From NCBI GenBank assembly GCA_046733475.1, contig JBKPPF010000045.1:1-51125 (forward strand): a stretch of DNA of 51,125 bases, read 5' to 3'. The stretch comes from DATEOR01 sp046733475 (GTDB lineage Bacteria > Actinomycetota > Thermoleophilia > Gaiellales > Gaiellaceae). This document shows positions 1 through 10,529 of the stretch, piece by piece. A model generated the notes under the pieces. That model saw nothing but the letters and a program-made list of their open reading frames with translations, was not told where the DNA came from and ran no database searches. The first letter of the stretch is position 1, and every line of letters starts with the position of its first letter. A program made the translations under genes and the position numbers.

Positions 1-1
1 G

Positions 2-1837
2 CCGACGCTCGTGATCGCGCACAACAAGACGCTCGCCGCGCAGCTCTGCAACGAGTTCCGGGAGTTCCTGCCCGGGAACGCCGTCGAGTACTTCGTCTCC
101 TACTACGACTACTACCAGCCCGAGGCCTACGTGCCCCAGGCGGACCTCTACATCGAGAAGGATGCGTCGATCAACGACGACATCGACCGGCTGCGGCACG
201 CGGCCACCGCCGCGCTGCTCGCGCGGAAGGACGTCGTCATCGTCGCGTCGGTCTCGTGCATCTACGGGATCGGCTCGCCGATCGAGTACGAGGACAAGAC
301 CGTCGTCCTCGGCGTCGGGATGGAGGTCGACCGCGACGTCATGCTCCGGAAGCTCGTCGACATCCAGTACTCGCGAAACGACTCCTTCCTCGGACGCGGC
401 CGGTTCCGGGTGCGGGGCGACGTCGTCGAGGTGCAGCCGGCGCACATGGAGTCCGCCTACCGCATCTCCCTCTTCGGGGACGAGGTCGAGCAGATCACGC
501 ACTTCGATCCGCTCTCGGGCGAGATCTACGCCCGCCTTGAGCATCTGGCCATCTTCCCGGCCACCCAGTACGTGACCTCTAAGGACACGATCGAGCGGTC
601 CGTGGGCGAGATCCGCCACGAGCTCGAGGAGCAGGTCAAGCTCTTCGAGTCCCAGGGGAAGCTCCTCGAAGCGCACCGGATCCGGCAGCGGACCGAGTAC
701 GACCTCGAGATGCTGCAGGAGCTCGGCTACTGCAACGGGATCGAGAACTACTCGAGGATCCTCGACGGACGCGCGCCGGGAACCGCTCCGAACACCCTTC
801 TCGACTACTTTCGGGGCGACTTCGTCGTCATGGTGGACGAATCGCACCAGACCGTGCCGCAGATCGGCGGCATGTACGAGGGTGACCGCTCGCGCAAGGA
901 GACGTTGGTCGACTTCGGCTTCCGGCTCCCCTCGGCGCTCGACAACCGGCCGCTCCGCTTCGATGAGTTCCTCGAAAACGTGCCGCAGCTTCTCTTCGTC
1001 TCGGCGACGCCGGGGCCGTTCGAGCTGCGCAACTCGACGAACATCGCCGAGCAGATCATCCGTCCGACCGGGATCGTCGACCCGGAGGTGGAGCTGCGGA
1101 CGACGAAGAACCAGATCGACGACCTGCTCAACGAGATCCGCAGGCGCGAGGAGGTGGGCGAGCGCGTCCTCGTCACGACGCTGACGAAGAAGATGGCCGA
1201 GGACCTCACTGACTACCTGCTCGAGTCGGCCGTGAAGGCGCGCTATCTCCACTCCGAGATCGACACGCTCGAGCGGATCCAGATCATCCGCGAGCTTCGC
1301 CTCGGCGAGTACGACGTCCTCGTCGGCGTGAACCTCTTGCGCGAGGGCCTCGACCTGCCCGAGGTTTCGCTCGTCGCGATTCTCGACGCCGACAAGGAGG
1401 GCTTCCTCCGCGGCCAGACCGCCCTCATCCAGACGATCGGCCGCGCGGCGCGAAACGTCAACGGCAAGGTCGTCATGTACGCGGACAAGATGACCGAGGC
1501 GATCAAGGGCGCGCTCGAGGAGACGCACCGTAGGCGCGACATCCAGCTCCGCTACAACGAGGAGCACGGGATCACCCCGGAGTCGATCGTCAAGGGCGTC
1601 TCCGACATCGCCGAGTTCCTCGCGCTGGAATCGCCGACGGTGCCGGGCCGCCGGCGCCGGGGGCACAAGGTCGAGGGCATGCAGCCGGACGAGCTCGAGA
1701 AGCTCGTGGTCACCCTCGAAGAGGAGATGTTCGCGGCCGCGGAGGAGCTCCGCTTCGAATACGCAGCCAAGCTCCGCGACGAGATCAAGGAGCTCCGGCG
1801 CGAGCTCCGCGCCGCGACCCCCGAGCCAGCGGCCTAA
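2..1837 (+). CDS. uvrB: UvrABC excinuclease subunit B (5' end outside window)
   Basis: Damage-recognition helicase-like subunit of nucleotide excision repair. UvrA loads it onto lesions and it then recruits UvrC. The frame is open from the first bases of the window, so the start codon and the Walker A loop (about the first 75 residues) lie to the left. The visible part begins at the conserved block AHNKTLAAQL and continues with YYDYYQPEAYVP (the beta-hairpin that clamps DNA), IEKDASIND, ASVSCIYGIG, the helicase block DESHQTVPQIGGMY, SATPGPFEL, then VGVNLLREGLDLPEVSLV and QTIGRAARN (motifs V and VI). The C-terminal UVR domain that binds UvrC is present (ELRFEYAAKLRDEIKELR). No damage is seen in the visible part. 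A 6-bp inverted repeat (GCAGCC at 1838, GGCTGC at 1857) follows the stop. Confidence 0.97.
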   Translation, partial: PTLVIAHNKTLAAQLCNEFREFLPGNAVEYFVSYYDYYQPEAYVPQADLYIEKDASINDDIDRLRHAATAALLARKDVVIVASVSCIYGIGSPIEYEDKTVVLGVGMEVDRDVMLRKLVDIQYSRNDSFLGRGRFRVRGDVVEVQPAHMESAYRISLFGDEVEQITHFDPLSGEIYARLEHLAIFPATQYVTSKDTIERSVGEIRHELEEQVKLFESQGKLLEAHRIRQRTEYDLEMLQELGYCNGIENYSRILDGRAPGTAPNTLLDYFRGDFVVMVDESHQTVPQIGGMYEGDRSRKETLVDFGFRLPSALDNRPLRFDEFLENVPQLLFVSATPGPFELRNSTNIAEQIIRPTGIVDPEVELRTTKNQIDDLLNEIRRREEVGERVLVTTLTKKMAEDLTDYLLESAVKARYLHSEIDTLERIQIIRELRLGEYDVLVGVNLLREGLDLPEVSLVAILDADKEGFLRGQTALIQTIGRAARNVNGKVVMYADKMTEAIKGALEETHRRRDIQLRYNEEHGITPESIVKGVSDIAEFLALESPTVPGRRRRGHKVEGMQPDELEKLVVTLEEEMFAAAEELRFEYAAKLRDEIKELRRELRAATPEPAA

Positions 1838-1869
1838 GCAGCCGACCGGAACGGCAGGCTGCAGGCGAC

Positions 1870-2961
1870 TTGGCGCAGCGCGACAACATCCTGGGGATCG
1901 ACGCCAAGCGCGCGCTGATCACGCTCGTCCTCGCGGTCGTCCTCGTCGTCGGCGCATTCAGCCTCATCGGGAAGGCCGCCGACTTCGACGAGATTCTCGA
2001 GGCGCTCGAGTCCGCGAACCGCCAGTGGTTCCCCATCTGCCTCGCCGGCCTCGTCTGCGCGTACGCTGGCTACATCGCCGGCTACCGCGAGATCGCCCGG
2101 ATGCACGGCGGCCCGAACCTCCCGCTCCGGACGGTCTTCCGAATCGTCGGAATCGGCTTCGGCGCCAACGTCCTCGGCTCCGCCGCAGGCGGGCTCGCGG
2201 TCGACTTCTGGGCGCTCCGGCGCGCCGGTGCGAGCACGCACGACTCGGCGCGACGCGTCCTCGGCTTCAACACGCTGGAATGGACGCTCCTCGGCACCTT
2301 CGCCGCCGTCGCGTCTATGTTCGTCCTCGCGGGGCGCGGCTCGGGCGCGCCGCTCGGAATGACGCTCGGATGGATCATCGTCGTGCCCGTCTGCATCGTG
2401 CTCGCCGCGTTCGTCAGCTCGCCCAAGCGCGCCGAGAGGCTCAGCCGGGCCGAGGAGGGGGTGAAGAGGGGAGAGGGGAGGAGGGCATTCGCGTGGACGT
2501 CGCTGAAGAAAGGCATCGCGGACGGCATCGGCGGGGTCGTCGTCGTCCGCCACCTCGTCCTCAGCCCCCGCACGCATCCGTCGGCGATTCTCGGCTTCGC
2601 CGTCTACTGGTTCGGCCACCTGCTGACCCTCTACGCGGCTCTGCGCGCGTTCACGCAGTCGGGCATCGTGCTCGCCGCGCTCGTGCTCGCCTTCGCGACG
2701 GGCTACGTGGCGACGGCGCTCCCGCTCCCGGGCGGCGGATCGGGCGGGATCGAGGCAGCGCTCGCATTCAGTCTGCACGCGGTCGGCGTACCGCTCGCGC
2801 CGGCTCTCCTGGCCGCCCTCGTCTACCGCTTCTTCACGTTCTGGCTGCCACTCCTGCCCGCGCTCCTCCTACTCCCGTCGATCAAGCAGCTGAGCGACGA
2901 CCTGCCCCGCTTCGCCCGGCAGGGGTCGCCGGCCAACGAGCCCGCCGCCCAGAGCGGCTAG
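1870..2961 (+). CDS. Lysylphosphatidylglycerol synthase TM-region / flippase-like membrane protein
   Basis: About 363 residues from a TTG start 32 bases after uvrB. Roughly eight hydrophobic segments begin around residue 13 (ALITLVLAVVLVVGAFSLIG) and end near residue 340. The pattern GYIAGYREIARMHGG, the glycine-rich stretch GFGANVLGSAAGG and LPLPGGGSGGIEAAL match the UPF0104/LPG_synthase_TM family (YbhN, AglD and MprF flippase-domain relatives). Members move or modify lipids or lipid-linked sugars at the membrane; the substrate here is unknown. A charged cytoplasmic loop lies near residues 185-205. The TTG start is taken because the hydrophobic N-terminus follows directly; there is no convincing Shine-Dalgarno. 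Confidence 0.78.
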   Translation: MAQRDNILGIDAKRALITLVLAVVLVVGAFSLIGKAADFDEILEALESANRQWFPICLAGLVCAYAGYIAGYREIARMHGGPNLPLRTVFRIVGIGFGANVLGSAAGGLAVDFWALRRAGASTHDSARRVLGFNTLEWTLLGTFAAVASMFVLAGRGSGAPLGMTLGWIIVVPVCIVLAAFVSSPKRAERLSRAEEGVKRGEGRRAFAWTSLKKGIADGIGGVVVVRHLVLSPRTHPSAILGFAVYWFGHLLTLYAALRAFTQSGIVLAALVLAFATGYVATALPLPGGGSGGIEAALAFSLHAVGVPLAPALLAALVYRFFTFWLPLLPALLLLPSIKQLSDDLPRFARQGSPANEPAAQSG

Positions 2962-3274
2962 GAGCAGGCGGTTGCGGCAGCCTGGAGGGTGGCGGCCAGG
3001 TCAGCGGACATCTGCTCGCCCTCGCGGAGCGACTCGTCGGCGGCCTTGAACTCCTCGAAGCTCATACGTGCCTTGAGCTCGTCGTACATGCAGCCGCAGA
3101 TCCGCTCGGCGTCCGTCTCGGCGGCGGGCGTGGAGCCCGCGGTTGCGGAGTCGATGCAGGAGGAGACGAAGTTGTGCTCTACCTCGTCGTTGAAGGTCGT
3201 CGGCTCGCTGCCGCCGCAGCCCGTGTCCCGGCGACGAATGCCGTCGCCAGCCCGGCGAATACCTTGCCCGCCAT
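2958..3274 (-). CDS. Small secreted lipoprotein, probably frameshifted near its N-terminus
   Basis: The 3' part in the main minus frame reads CGGSEPTTFNDEVEHNF and continues with paired cysteines (SSCID, ICGCMYDEL) to a terminal TACS. That is a small exported, cysteine-containing protein. In that frame the N-terminus before CGGSEP is arginine-rich and unlike an export signal. One frame over, an ATG at 3274 gives MAGKVFAGLATAFVAG, a good signal-peptide start that runs to the same point. The two frames would join if one base were restored near 3228-3236 in a GGG run. I infer either a consensus error or a real frameshift. The alternative is an intact ORF from 3299 without a signal. The gene is convergent with the preceding membrane protein and overlaps it by 4 bases. 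Function unknown. Confidence 0.55.
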
Positions 3275-3311
3275 GCTGCCATGGCCTACCGCCCGCCATT
3301 GCCCCGAAACC

Positions 3312-4124
3312 CTAAGCCAACCCCCGGATGCCGCGCGGGAACCGGCGCTCGGCGACCCGGCACCAGTCGCTTCCGGTCCACGAGTACGTGATCACGGTCA
3401 GAGAGCCTTCCTCCGCTTCGAAGAAATGGAGCCCGCGCGCCTCGCCCCGTCTCTTCGGGCGCGGCTGGCCGAGGCCGGGAGCCGTCACGACGGTCGTTCC
3501 TCTGACCTCGCCCTCCACGACCTCGAACTCGTGCCGCTCCGAGATCGCGCTCTGGTGGACGTGGCCCGAGACGATGAGCTCGGCGCCGGCGTCCACGAGC
3601 GCGCCGAGCACGGTCGACCGGTTGGCGATCGTCCGCTTCACGGTGCGCCAGGGCGCGCCGAGGAGATGGTGGTGCAGCGCCACCATTCGGAGCGCCCCGT
3701 CCGGTGCCTCGGCGAACGTCTTCGCGACGTGGTCGAGCTGGGACGCGCGCAGCGCGCCGCCCTGCTGCTTCCACGGGCGCACCGAGTTCAGGCCGCAGAC
3801 GACGATCCGCTCGGAGCGGTGCACGGGCTCCGTCTCGGGCCACATCCGCAGGAACTCGTCGAAGGTCCGCGTGAACCGCCACGGCGGCCAGCGGGGGATG
3901 TCGTGGTTGCCTGGGATGACGAGGAGGGGAGGGCCGAGGGAGTGCAGAAGCGCTGCGGCGCGCTGGTGCTGCCCCGGGGCATTGCGGTGGGTCAGATCGC
4001 CGCTCGCGACGACGAGTTCGGGGGCGAGCTCGGCGACGAGGGCCCGCAGGTCGTTCTCCACCTCGGGCTCCTCACGCGTGCCCGCATGGAGGTCGGAAAC
4101 CTGCAGCACGCGTAAGAGCGCCAT
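3312..4124 (-). CDS. Calcineurin-like metallophosphoesterase (CpdA-like)
   Basis: 270 residues with all the di-metal motifs of the family: DLH (residue 10), GDLTH (about 42), GNHD (about 73), the ALHHH block (about 150) and GHVH (about 191). It is soluble, with no signal peptide. Relatives hydrolyse cyclic nucleotides (CpdA, 3',5'-cAMP) or other phosphodiesters, and the substrate cannot be read from sequence. The ATG at 4124 is preceded 11 bases upstream by a TATAGT box that is shared, as a palindrome, with the divergent small gene at 4150. Confidence 0.85.
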   Translation of the reverse strand: MALLRVLQVSDLHAGTREEPEVENDLRALVAELAPELVVASGDLTHRNAPGQHQRAAALLHSLGPPLLVIPGNHDIPRWPPWRFTRTFDEFLRMWPETEPVHRSERIVVCGLNSVRPWKQQGGALRASQLDHVAKTFAEAPDGALRMVALHHHLLGAPWRTVKRTIANRSTVLGALVDAGAELIVSGHVHQSAISERHEFEVVEGEVRGTTVVTAPGLGQPRPKRRGEARGLHFFEAEEGSLTVITYSWTGSDWCRVAERRFPRGIRGLA

Positions 4125-4135
4125 CGGGCGGGGAC

Positions 4136-4143
4136 ACTATAGT
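4136..4143. promoter_or_regulatory. Palindromic -10 element, likely bidirectional promoter
   Basis: ACTATAGT is its own reverse complement, so TATAGT is presented to both strands. Rightward, the ATG at 4150 is 6 bases past the box (leaderless spacing). Leftward, the ATG at 4124 is 11 bases past it. No clear -35 on either side. Confidence 0.5.
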
Positions 4144-4149
4144 TTGGTC

Positions 4150-4389
4150 ATGGTCGACGAACCCGCCGAGATCTTCGACGACATGTACCTCGGCCTTCGG
4201 GCCGGGGCTGCCGGGCGCAAGAAGCGCCGCGGCGAGCCGCTTTCCGCCGAGGAGCAGGAGGCGCTCGGCCGCTGGCAGCGTCTGTCCACGTGGCGGAAGT
4301 CGCTCGCGGTCGGAAGCTTCGCCGTCGGGACCTTCGGCCTCGGGTTCACGCTCGGTGGCCTCGTTTTCGGCCGCTGGCGCAAGGCGTAG
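4150..4389 (+). CDS. Small hypothetical protein with C-terminal membrane segment
   Basis: 79 residues, start ATG directly behind the TATAGT box. The N-terminal half is charged and probably cytoplasmic (DEPAEIFDDMYLGLRAG, then KKRRGEPLSAEEQEALGRW). One hydrophobic, glycine-rich helix follows (LAVGSFAVGTFGLGFTLGGL), ending in a basic tail WRKA. Codon use agrees with the neighbours, with G or C in most third positions. I do not recognise a named family. It is convergent with the PerM-like transporter, 12 bases apart. Confidence 0.65.
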   Translation: MVDEPAEIFDDMYLGLRAGAAGRKKRRGEPLSAEEQEALGRWQRLSTWRKSLAVGSFAVGTFGLGFTLGGLVFGRWRKA

Positions 4390-4401
4390 CGCCCGTCTGG
4401 C

Positions 4402-5463
4402 CTAGCTCTCGTTCTCCTTGGCGGGGAACAGAACCGCAGGGGTGTCTTCCTCCGCGGGATTGCGGTGGCGCACGACGACGTCCACGAGCGTCGCGAGCAC
4501 GGCGGCGAACGGAATTGCGAGAAAGACGGCGAAGCCGCCGAAGAGCAGGCCGACCGACGTCACCGCGACGAGCACGGAGAGCGGCGTGAGCCCGACCGCG
4601 TGGCCGAGCACGCGCGGGATGACGACGTAGTCCTCGAACAGGCGCACGCCGAGCACGGCGAGCCCTGCGGCGAGCGCGAGCTGCCACGAGTCGGTCAGCC
4701 CCACGCCGATCGCCACGGCGCCGGCGGCAATCGGCCCGAGCACCGGGACGATCTCGACTATCCCGGCGAAGATCCCGATCAGGAGCCAGAACGGGAGCCC
4801 GATCAAGTAGAAGATCAACGAGAGCAACGAGGCGACGAACGTGATCAGGATCAGGAGGCCGCGGACGTAGGCGCCGAGCTTCGCGTCGATCAGGTTCCAG
4901 GTGTCGCGCACGACCCGTCGCTTCTCGCGCGGGAGCAGTGACATGACCAGGATCTCGGCCCGGTCGCGCTCGAAGATCCAGTACGCCGCGCAGGCGAATG
5001 TGAAGAAGATTCCCACGAAAACCTCGAAGGCCGTGAAGGTGAGGGAGAGGGAAGAGTCGACCAGCTCGGTCCCCGACGGAAGCTCGTCGAGCCCGTCCTG
5101 CACCCGCGCCAGGATCTCGTGCTTGAAGCCCGTCGACTGGCTCGTTTGGCGCTCGAGCTCGGAGCTCGAGGTCGGGATGCCGCCGAGGGCGTTGTCCACC
5201 TGGTCGATGGCGCGCGGGACGATCGCCCAGAGGAGGAGGCCGATGAGGCAGGCCAGGAGCGCGTAATGCAGGAGGATCCCGATTCCGCGCGGGATGCGGC
5301 GTTGCGCCATCCATTCGACGCTCGGGCGCATCGCCGCAGCGATGATGAGCGCGAGGAACAGCCCCGCCAGAAGGATGCGCAGCTTCCAGAGCGCGAGCGC
5401 GGAAGCGACGACCGCGACCACGATCAGCGAAGCGACAAGAGCCTTGCGCGCGGTGTCCTGCAT
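4402..5463 (-). CDS. AI-2E family (PerM/YhhT-like) transporter
   Basis: 353 residues, the normal length for the family, with about eight membrane segments. The N-terminal pair (ALVASLIVVAVVASALALW, LLAGLFLALIIAAAM) is followed by the family block RRIPRGIGILLHYALL, a soluble insert (residues about 90-150), and the C-terminal signature LPFWLLIGIFAGIVEIVPVL followed by GPIAAG and FEDYVVIPRVLGHAVGL. Family members export small molecules (the AI-2 exporter TqsA) or act as Na+/H+ antiporters, and the substrate is not predictable. The ATG at 5463 is chosen because the sequence before it is polar, low-complexity and not membrane-like, although the frame stays open to 5787. Confidence 0.85.
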   Translation of the reverse strand: MQDTARKALVASLIVVAVVASALALWKLRILLAGLFLALIIAAAMRPSVEWMAQRRIPRGIGILLHYALLACLIGLLLWAIVPRAIDQVDNALGGIPTSSSELERQTSQSTGFKHEILARVQDGLDELPSGTELVDSSLSLTFTAFEVFVGIFFTFACAAYWIFERDRAEILVMSLLPREKRRVVRDTWNLIDAKLGAYVRGLLILITFVASLLSLIFYLIGLPFWLLIGIFAGIVEIVPVLGPIAAGAVAIGVGLTDSWQLALAAGLAVLGVRLFEDYVVIPRVLGHAVGLTPLSVLVAVTSVGLLFGGFAVFLAIPFAAVLATLVDVVVRHRNPAEEDTPAVLFPAKENES

Positions 5464-5532
5464 GCGTCTGTCTTCCCAGGATAGTCCTCCGGGGAACGAG
5501 GACTTCCACGCGCCTGCGCAGAAATCCTCCGT

Positions 5533-5955
5533 ATGCGCGGGTATCTCAACCCCGGTGAGACGGTGCGCTTCCAGGCGCGTCCCCACACCGCTGCGCTTTT
5601 TCGCCCGCTGAGCCGCTCGATCCTGTTGGCGCTGGGCGGTGGGGTCCTGGTCGGCCTCTCGCCACCGTGGCTCGGCGTCGTCGGGGCGATTCTGCTCGGC
5701 GTCGGCGCGTTGCTGGCGCTCCGCGCCGTCCTGCGTTGGGACCGTACGTCGCTCGTCGTGACGACCGAGAAGCTCCTCGTCGTCCATGGCGTCGCCCGGC
5801 GCCGGGCCGCCGCCGTGCGCTTCGCGCGCATCGGTCCGGTCGAGGTGGAGCAGGGTCTCGTCGGCCGCGTGCTCGGCTACGGCACGGTGATCGCGGGAGA
5901 CCTCGAGGTTCCCTACGTGCCCGATCCCCGTCGCGTCGGCCGTCTGGCGTCATAG
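5533..5955 (+). CDS. PH domain-containing membrane protein (bPH2/YdbS-like)
   Basis: 140 residues: a short N-terminal segment (MRGYLNPGETVRFQARPH), two membrane helices (SRSILLALGGGVLVGLSPPW, GVVGAILLGVGALLALRAV), then a beta-rich domain beginning RTSLVVTTEKLLVVHGV and continuing IGPVEVEQGLVGRVLGYGTV. This is the layout of bacterial PH-domain (DUF304) proteins, in which two helices anchor a split-PH fold. Roles of such proteins are poorly known. Divergent from the PerM-like gene; the starts are 69 bases apart, enough for two promoters. Confidence 0.75.
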   Translation: MRGYLNPGETVRFQARPHTAALFRPLSRSILLALGGGVLVGLSPPWLGVVGAILLGVGALLALRAVLRWDRTSLVVTTEKLLVVHGVARRRAAAVRFARIGPVEVEQGLVGRVLGYGTVIAGDLEVPYVPDPRRVGRLAS

Positions 5956-5973
5956 CGCTACGCTCAGGGCGGG

Positions 5974-6927
5974 ATGCGCCCGCTCGCGACGTGGCTCTTG
6001 ATCGGTGCCCTGCTCGTTCTCGGGCTGCTCGCGGCGCGCGATGCATTCCAGTCGGAGGGAAGCGCCGCGCCCGCGCCGACCACAGAGCACGCGGTCCAGG
6101 CCACGGCGGGGCCGCCCGACATTCCCGGGCGCACGGAACTCGCCACGCTGTTGAAGGAGATCGGCGCCCACGGTGTGCTGTACGTGACGGACGTGTCATG
6201 CAGACGCTTCGTGCTCCGATTGCCGACCCTCGAGTGGACGACGAACCGCGAGCCCGGCTCCGACTGCGGCTTCTGGACGCGGCAGCCCAGTGACGCGGAT
6301 ACCGGCTTCGCCGCCCGCCAGGTCAACGCCGACACTATCGAGGTCACCTCGGGCGGCTGGAGCTTTGGATTCGAGGGCACATCGCCCGCGTTCAAGCCGG
6401 ACGGCATCCTCACGTTCGTCAGAGACGGCAGGCTCCGCGAGTGGACCGGGCGTTGCCCGGAGACTGCGCAGCGGGTCGTTTTCCAAGGGCTGCACGACGT
6501 GGCGCGCTGCGATCAGCCTGTCACGGGAGCGCCCGACGGCATCCGCGAAGTCGCGTGGCTCGGCTTGCGCGATTACGCGGTCATCTCAGGCCCCGACGGA
6601 GCCACCTCGCTTGAAGTCGTCCGCGGCGGGCACAGGGAGCGCTTGTTCAACTCGGTCGGGGCACGGATGGGCGCCGTCGAAGCGAGCCCGAGCGGCCGGT
6701 ACCTGGTCGTCCGGATCGACGGCGCGCTCACGCTCTTCCGGACCGACACCTCACCCGGCGTAAGGCCGCTCCCGGCGAACGACGATCTGGCTCGCTCGAT
6801 CACGTGGTCGCATGACGAGCGCCTTGCAGCGCTTGCGACCGACAGTGCCGTGACGGTCTTCCCGAGCGACGCGGCCGGTCGGGCAGTGCGCATCCCTCTC
6901 TCTGTCGTGACCGTCCAGTGGCGGTAG
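5974..6927 (+). CDS. Hypothetical membrane-anchored protein, possible beta-propeller-like C-terminus
   Basis: 317 residues starting with an uncleaved or signal-like helix (LATWLLIGALLVLGLLAARD), so the rest is probably outside the cell. The C-terminal half has spaced strand-like repeats (VAWLGLRDYAVISG, VEASPSGRYLVVRIDG, ITWSHDERLAALATDSAV) like those of WD40/TolB propellers. No catalytic motif is visible and no specific family is recognised. A TACGCT box ends 9 bases before the ATG. It ends just before the SOS box of uvrA. Confidence 0.65.
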   Translation: MRPLATWLLIGALLVLGLLAARDAFQSEGSAAPAPTTEHAVQATAGPPDIPGRTELATLLKEIGAHGVLYVTDVSCRRFVLRLPTLEWTTNREPGSDCGFWTRQPSDADTGFAARQVNADTIEVTSGGWSFGFEGTSPAFKPDGILTFVRDGRLREWTGRCPETAQRVVFQGLHDVARCDQPVTGAPDGIREVAWLGLRDYAVISGPDGATSLEVVRGGHRERLFNSVGARMGAVEASPSGRYLVVRIDGALTLFRTDTSPGVRPLPANDDLARSITWSHDERLAALATDSAVTVFPSDAAGRAVRIPLSVVTVQWR

Positions 6928-6941
6928 AAGAGGGCTGTAAG

Positions 6942-6955
6942 CGAACACATGTTCG
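6942..6955 (+). promoter_or_regulatory. LexA (SOS) box of uvrA
   Basis: CGAACACATGTTCG fits the Gram-positive/actinobacterial LexA consensus CGAACRNRYGTTYG at every position. It lies 28 bases before the uvrA start and covers the region where the -35 would sit relative to the TACACT box at 6971. Damage-induced repression/derepression by LexA is the expected control. Confidence 0.9.
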
Positions 6956-6970
6956 TCCGAACGCCAGGGC

Positions 6971-6976
6971 TACACT
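6971..6976 (+). promoter_or_regulatory. -10 box of uvrA (TACACT), leaderless spacing
   Basis: TACACT ends 7 bases before the ATG at 6984, placing the expected transcription start at or next to the start codon. Confidence 0.55.
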
Positions 6977-6983
6977 GGGGGTG

Positions 6984-9824
<2,841 letters not shown>

Positions 9825-9841
9825 GTCGACGCGGCGTCGAA

Positions 9842-9847
9842 TAGCCT
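9842..9847 (+). promoter_or_regulatory. -10 box (TAGCCT) of the YIP1-family gene
   Basis: TAGCCT ends 7 bases before the ATG at 9855, inside the short gap after uvrA. The position fits a leaderless mRNA. Confidence 0.4.
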
Positions 9848-9854
9848 GACGCCC

Positions 9855-10529
9855 ATGGAGGCGCCTCCTCGAGAGACACCGGACCGCGACTCGCTGGACC
9901 GCGAGTGGTGGCTGCGCACGCTCGCGATCTTCCAGGCGCCGCGGGCGGTGTTCGCCGCGCTGCGAAACGACGCGCCCGAGGACGCCGAGGCCCGGCAGGA
10001 ACCGGTGCTGGCGCTCGTCCTCCTGGCCGGCATGGCGGGCGTCCTCCTCGCGCCGTCCACCGGTCGGCTGCTCGACGAGTCCCTGGTGGACAACAGCATG
10101 ACCGTCGTTGCGGTACTGATCTTCGTCACGGGTGCGCTCTACGGGACGGCCACGTACTGGATCGGCGGTGCCGCGCTCTACGTCGGCCTTCGCGGTGCGG
10201 GCAGCAAGGGGAGCTACCTTCGCGCTCGGCACCTCCTCGCGTTTGCGGCCGCGCCGCTCGTCCTCGGCCTTCTCTTCGTCTGGCCCGTCCGGATCGCCGT
10301 CTACGGGTCGGACCTCTTTCGGGGCGGCGGCGGGGACGATGGCATTGGCGACCTCGTCCTCGAGGCAATACTGGGTGCGATCGGCCTCTGGGCGTTCGGC
10401 CTGCTCGTCTACGGAATCTCGGTGGTCGAGCGCTGGACCGCGCTGCGGGCGCTCGTTGCGGTCGGCCTCGTCGTGCTCGGGCTCCTGATCGTCACGTTTC
10501 CGTTCCTGATTCCGCTCGCGAGCCGCTGA
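9855..10529 (+). CDS. YIP1 family membrane protein
   Basis: 224 residues. A cytoplasmic N-terminus has the typical entry block (WWLRTLAIFQAPRAVFAAL, about residues 18-36), followed by five hydrophobic segments (VLALVLLAGMAGVLLA, VAVLIFVTGALYGTATYWIG, LLAFAAAPLVLGLLFVW, GAIGLWAFGLLVYGIS and the final VAVGLVVLGLLIVTFPFLI). This matches the Yip1 domain as found in bacteria, where function is unknown. Its 3' end overlaps the 3' end of convergent panB by 38 bases. Confidence 0.75.
   Translation: MEAPPRETPDRDSLDREWWLRTLAIFQAPRAVFAALRNDAPEDAEARQEPVLALVLLAGMAGVLLAPSTGRLLDESLVDNSMTVVAVLIFVTGALYGTATYWIGGAALYVGLRGAGSKGSYLRARHLLAFAAAPLVLGLLFVWPVRIAVYGSDLFRGGGGDDGIGDLVLEAILGAIGLWAFGLLVYGISVVERWTALRALVAVGLVVLGLLIVTFPFLIPLASR

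Noticed and set aside
2025..4115. Long plus-strand open frame of about 696 codons
   Set aside because: It runs through three better-supported genes in other frames and its translation is Arg/Pro/Ala-rich without any domain.
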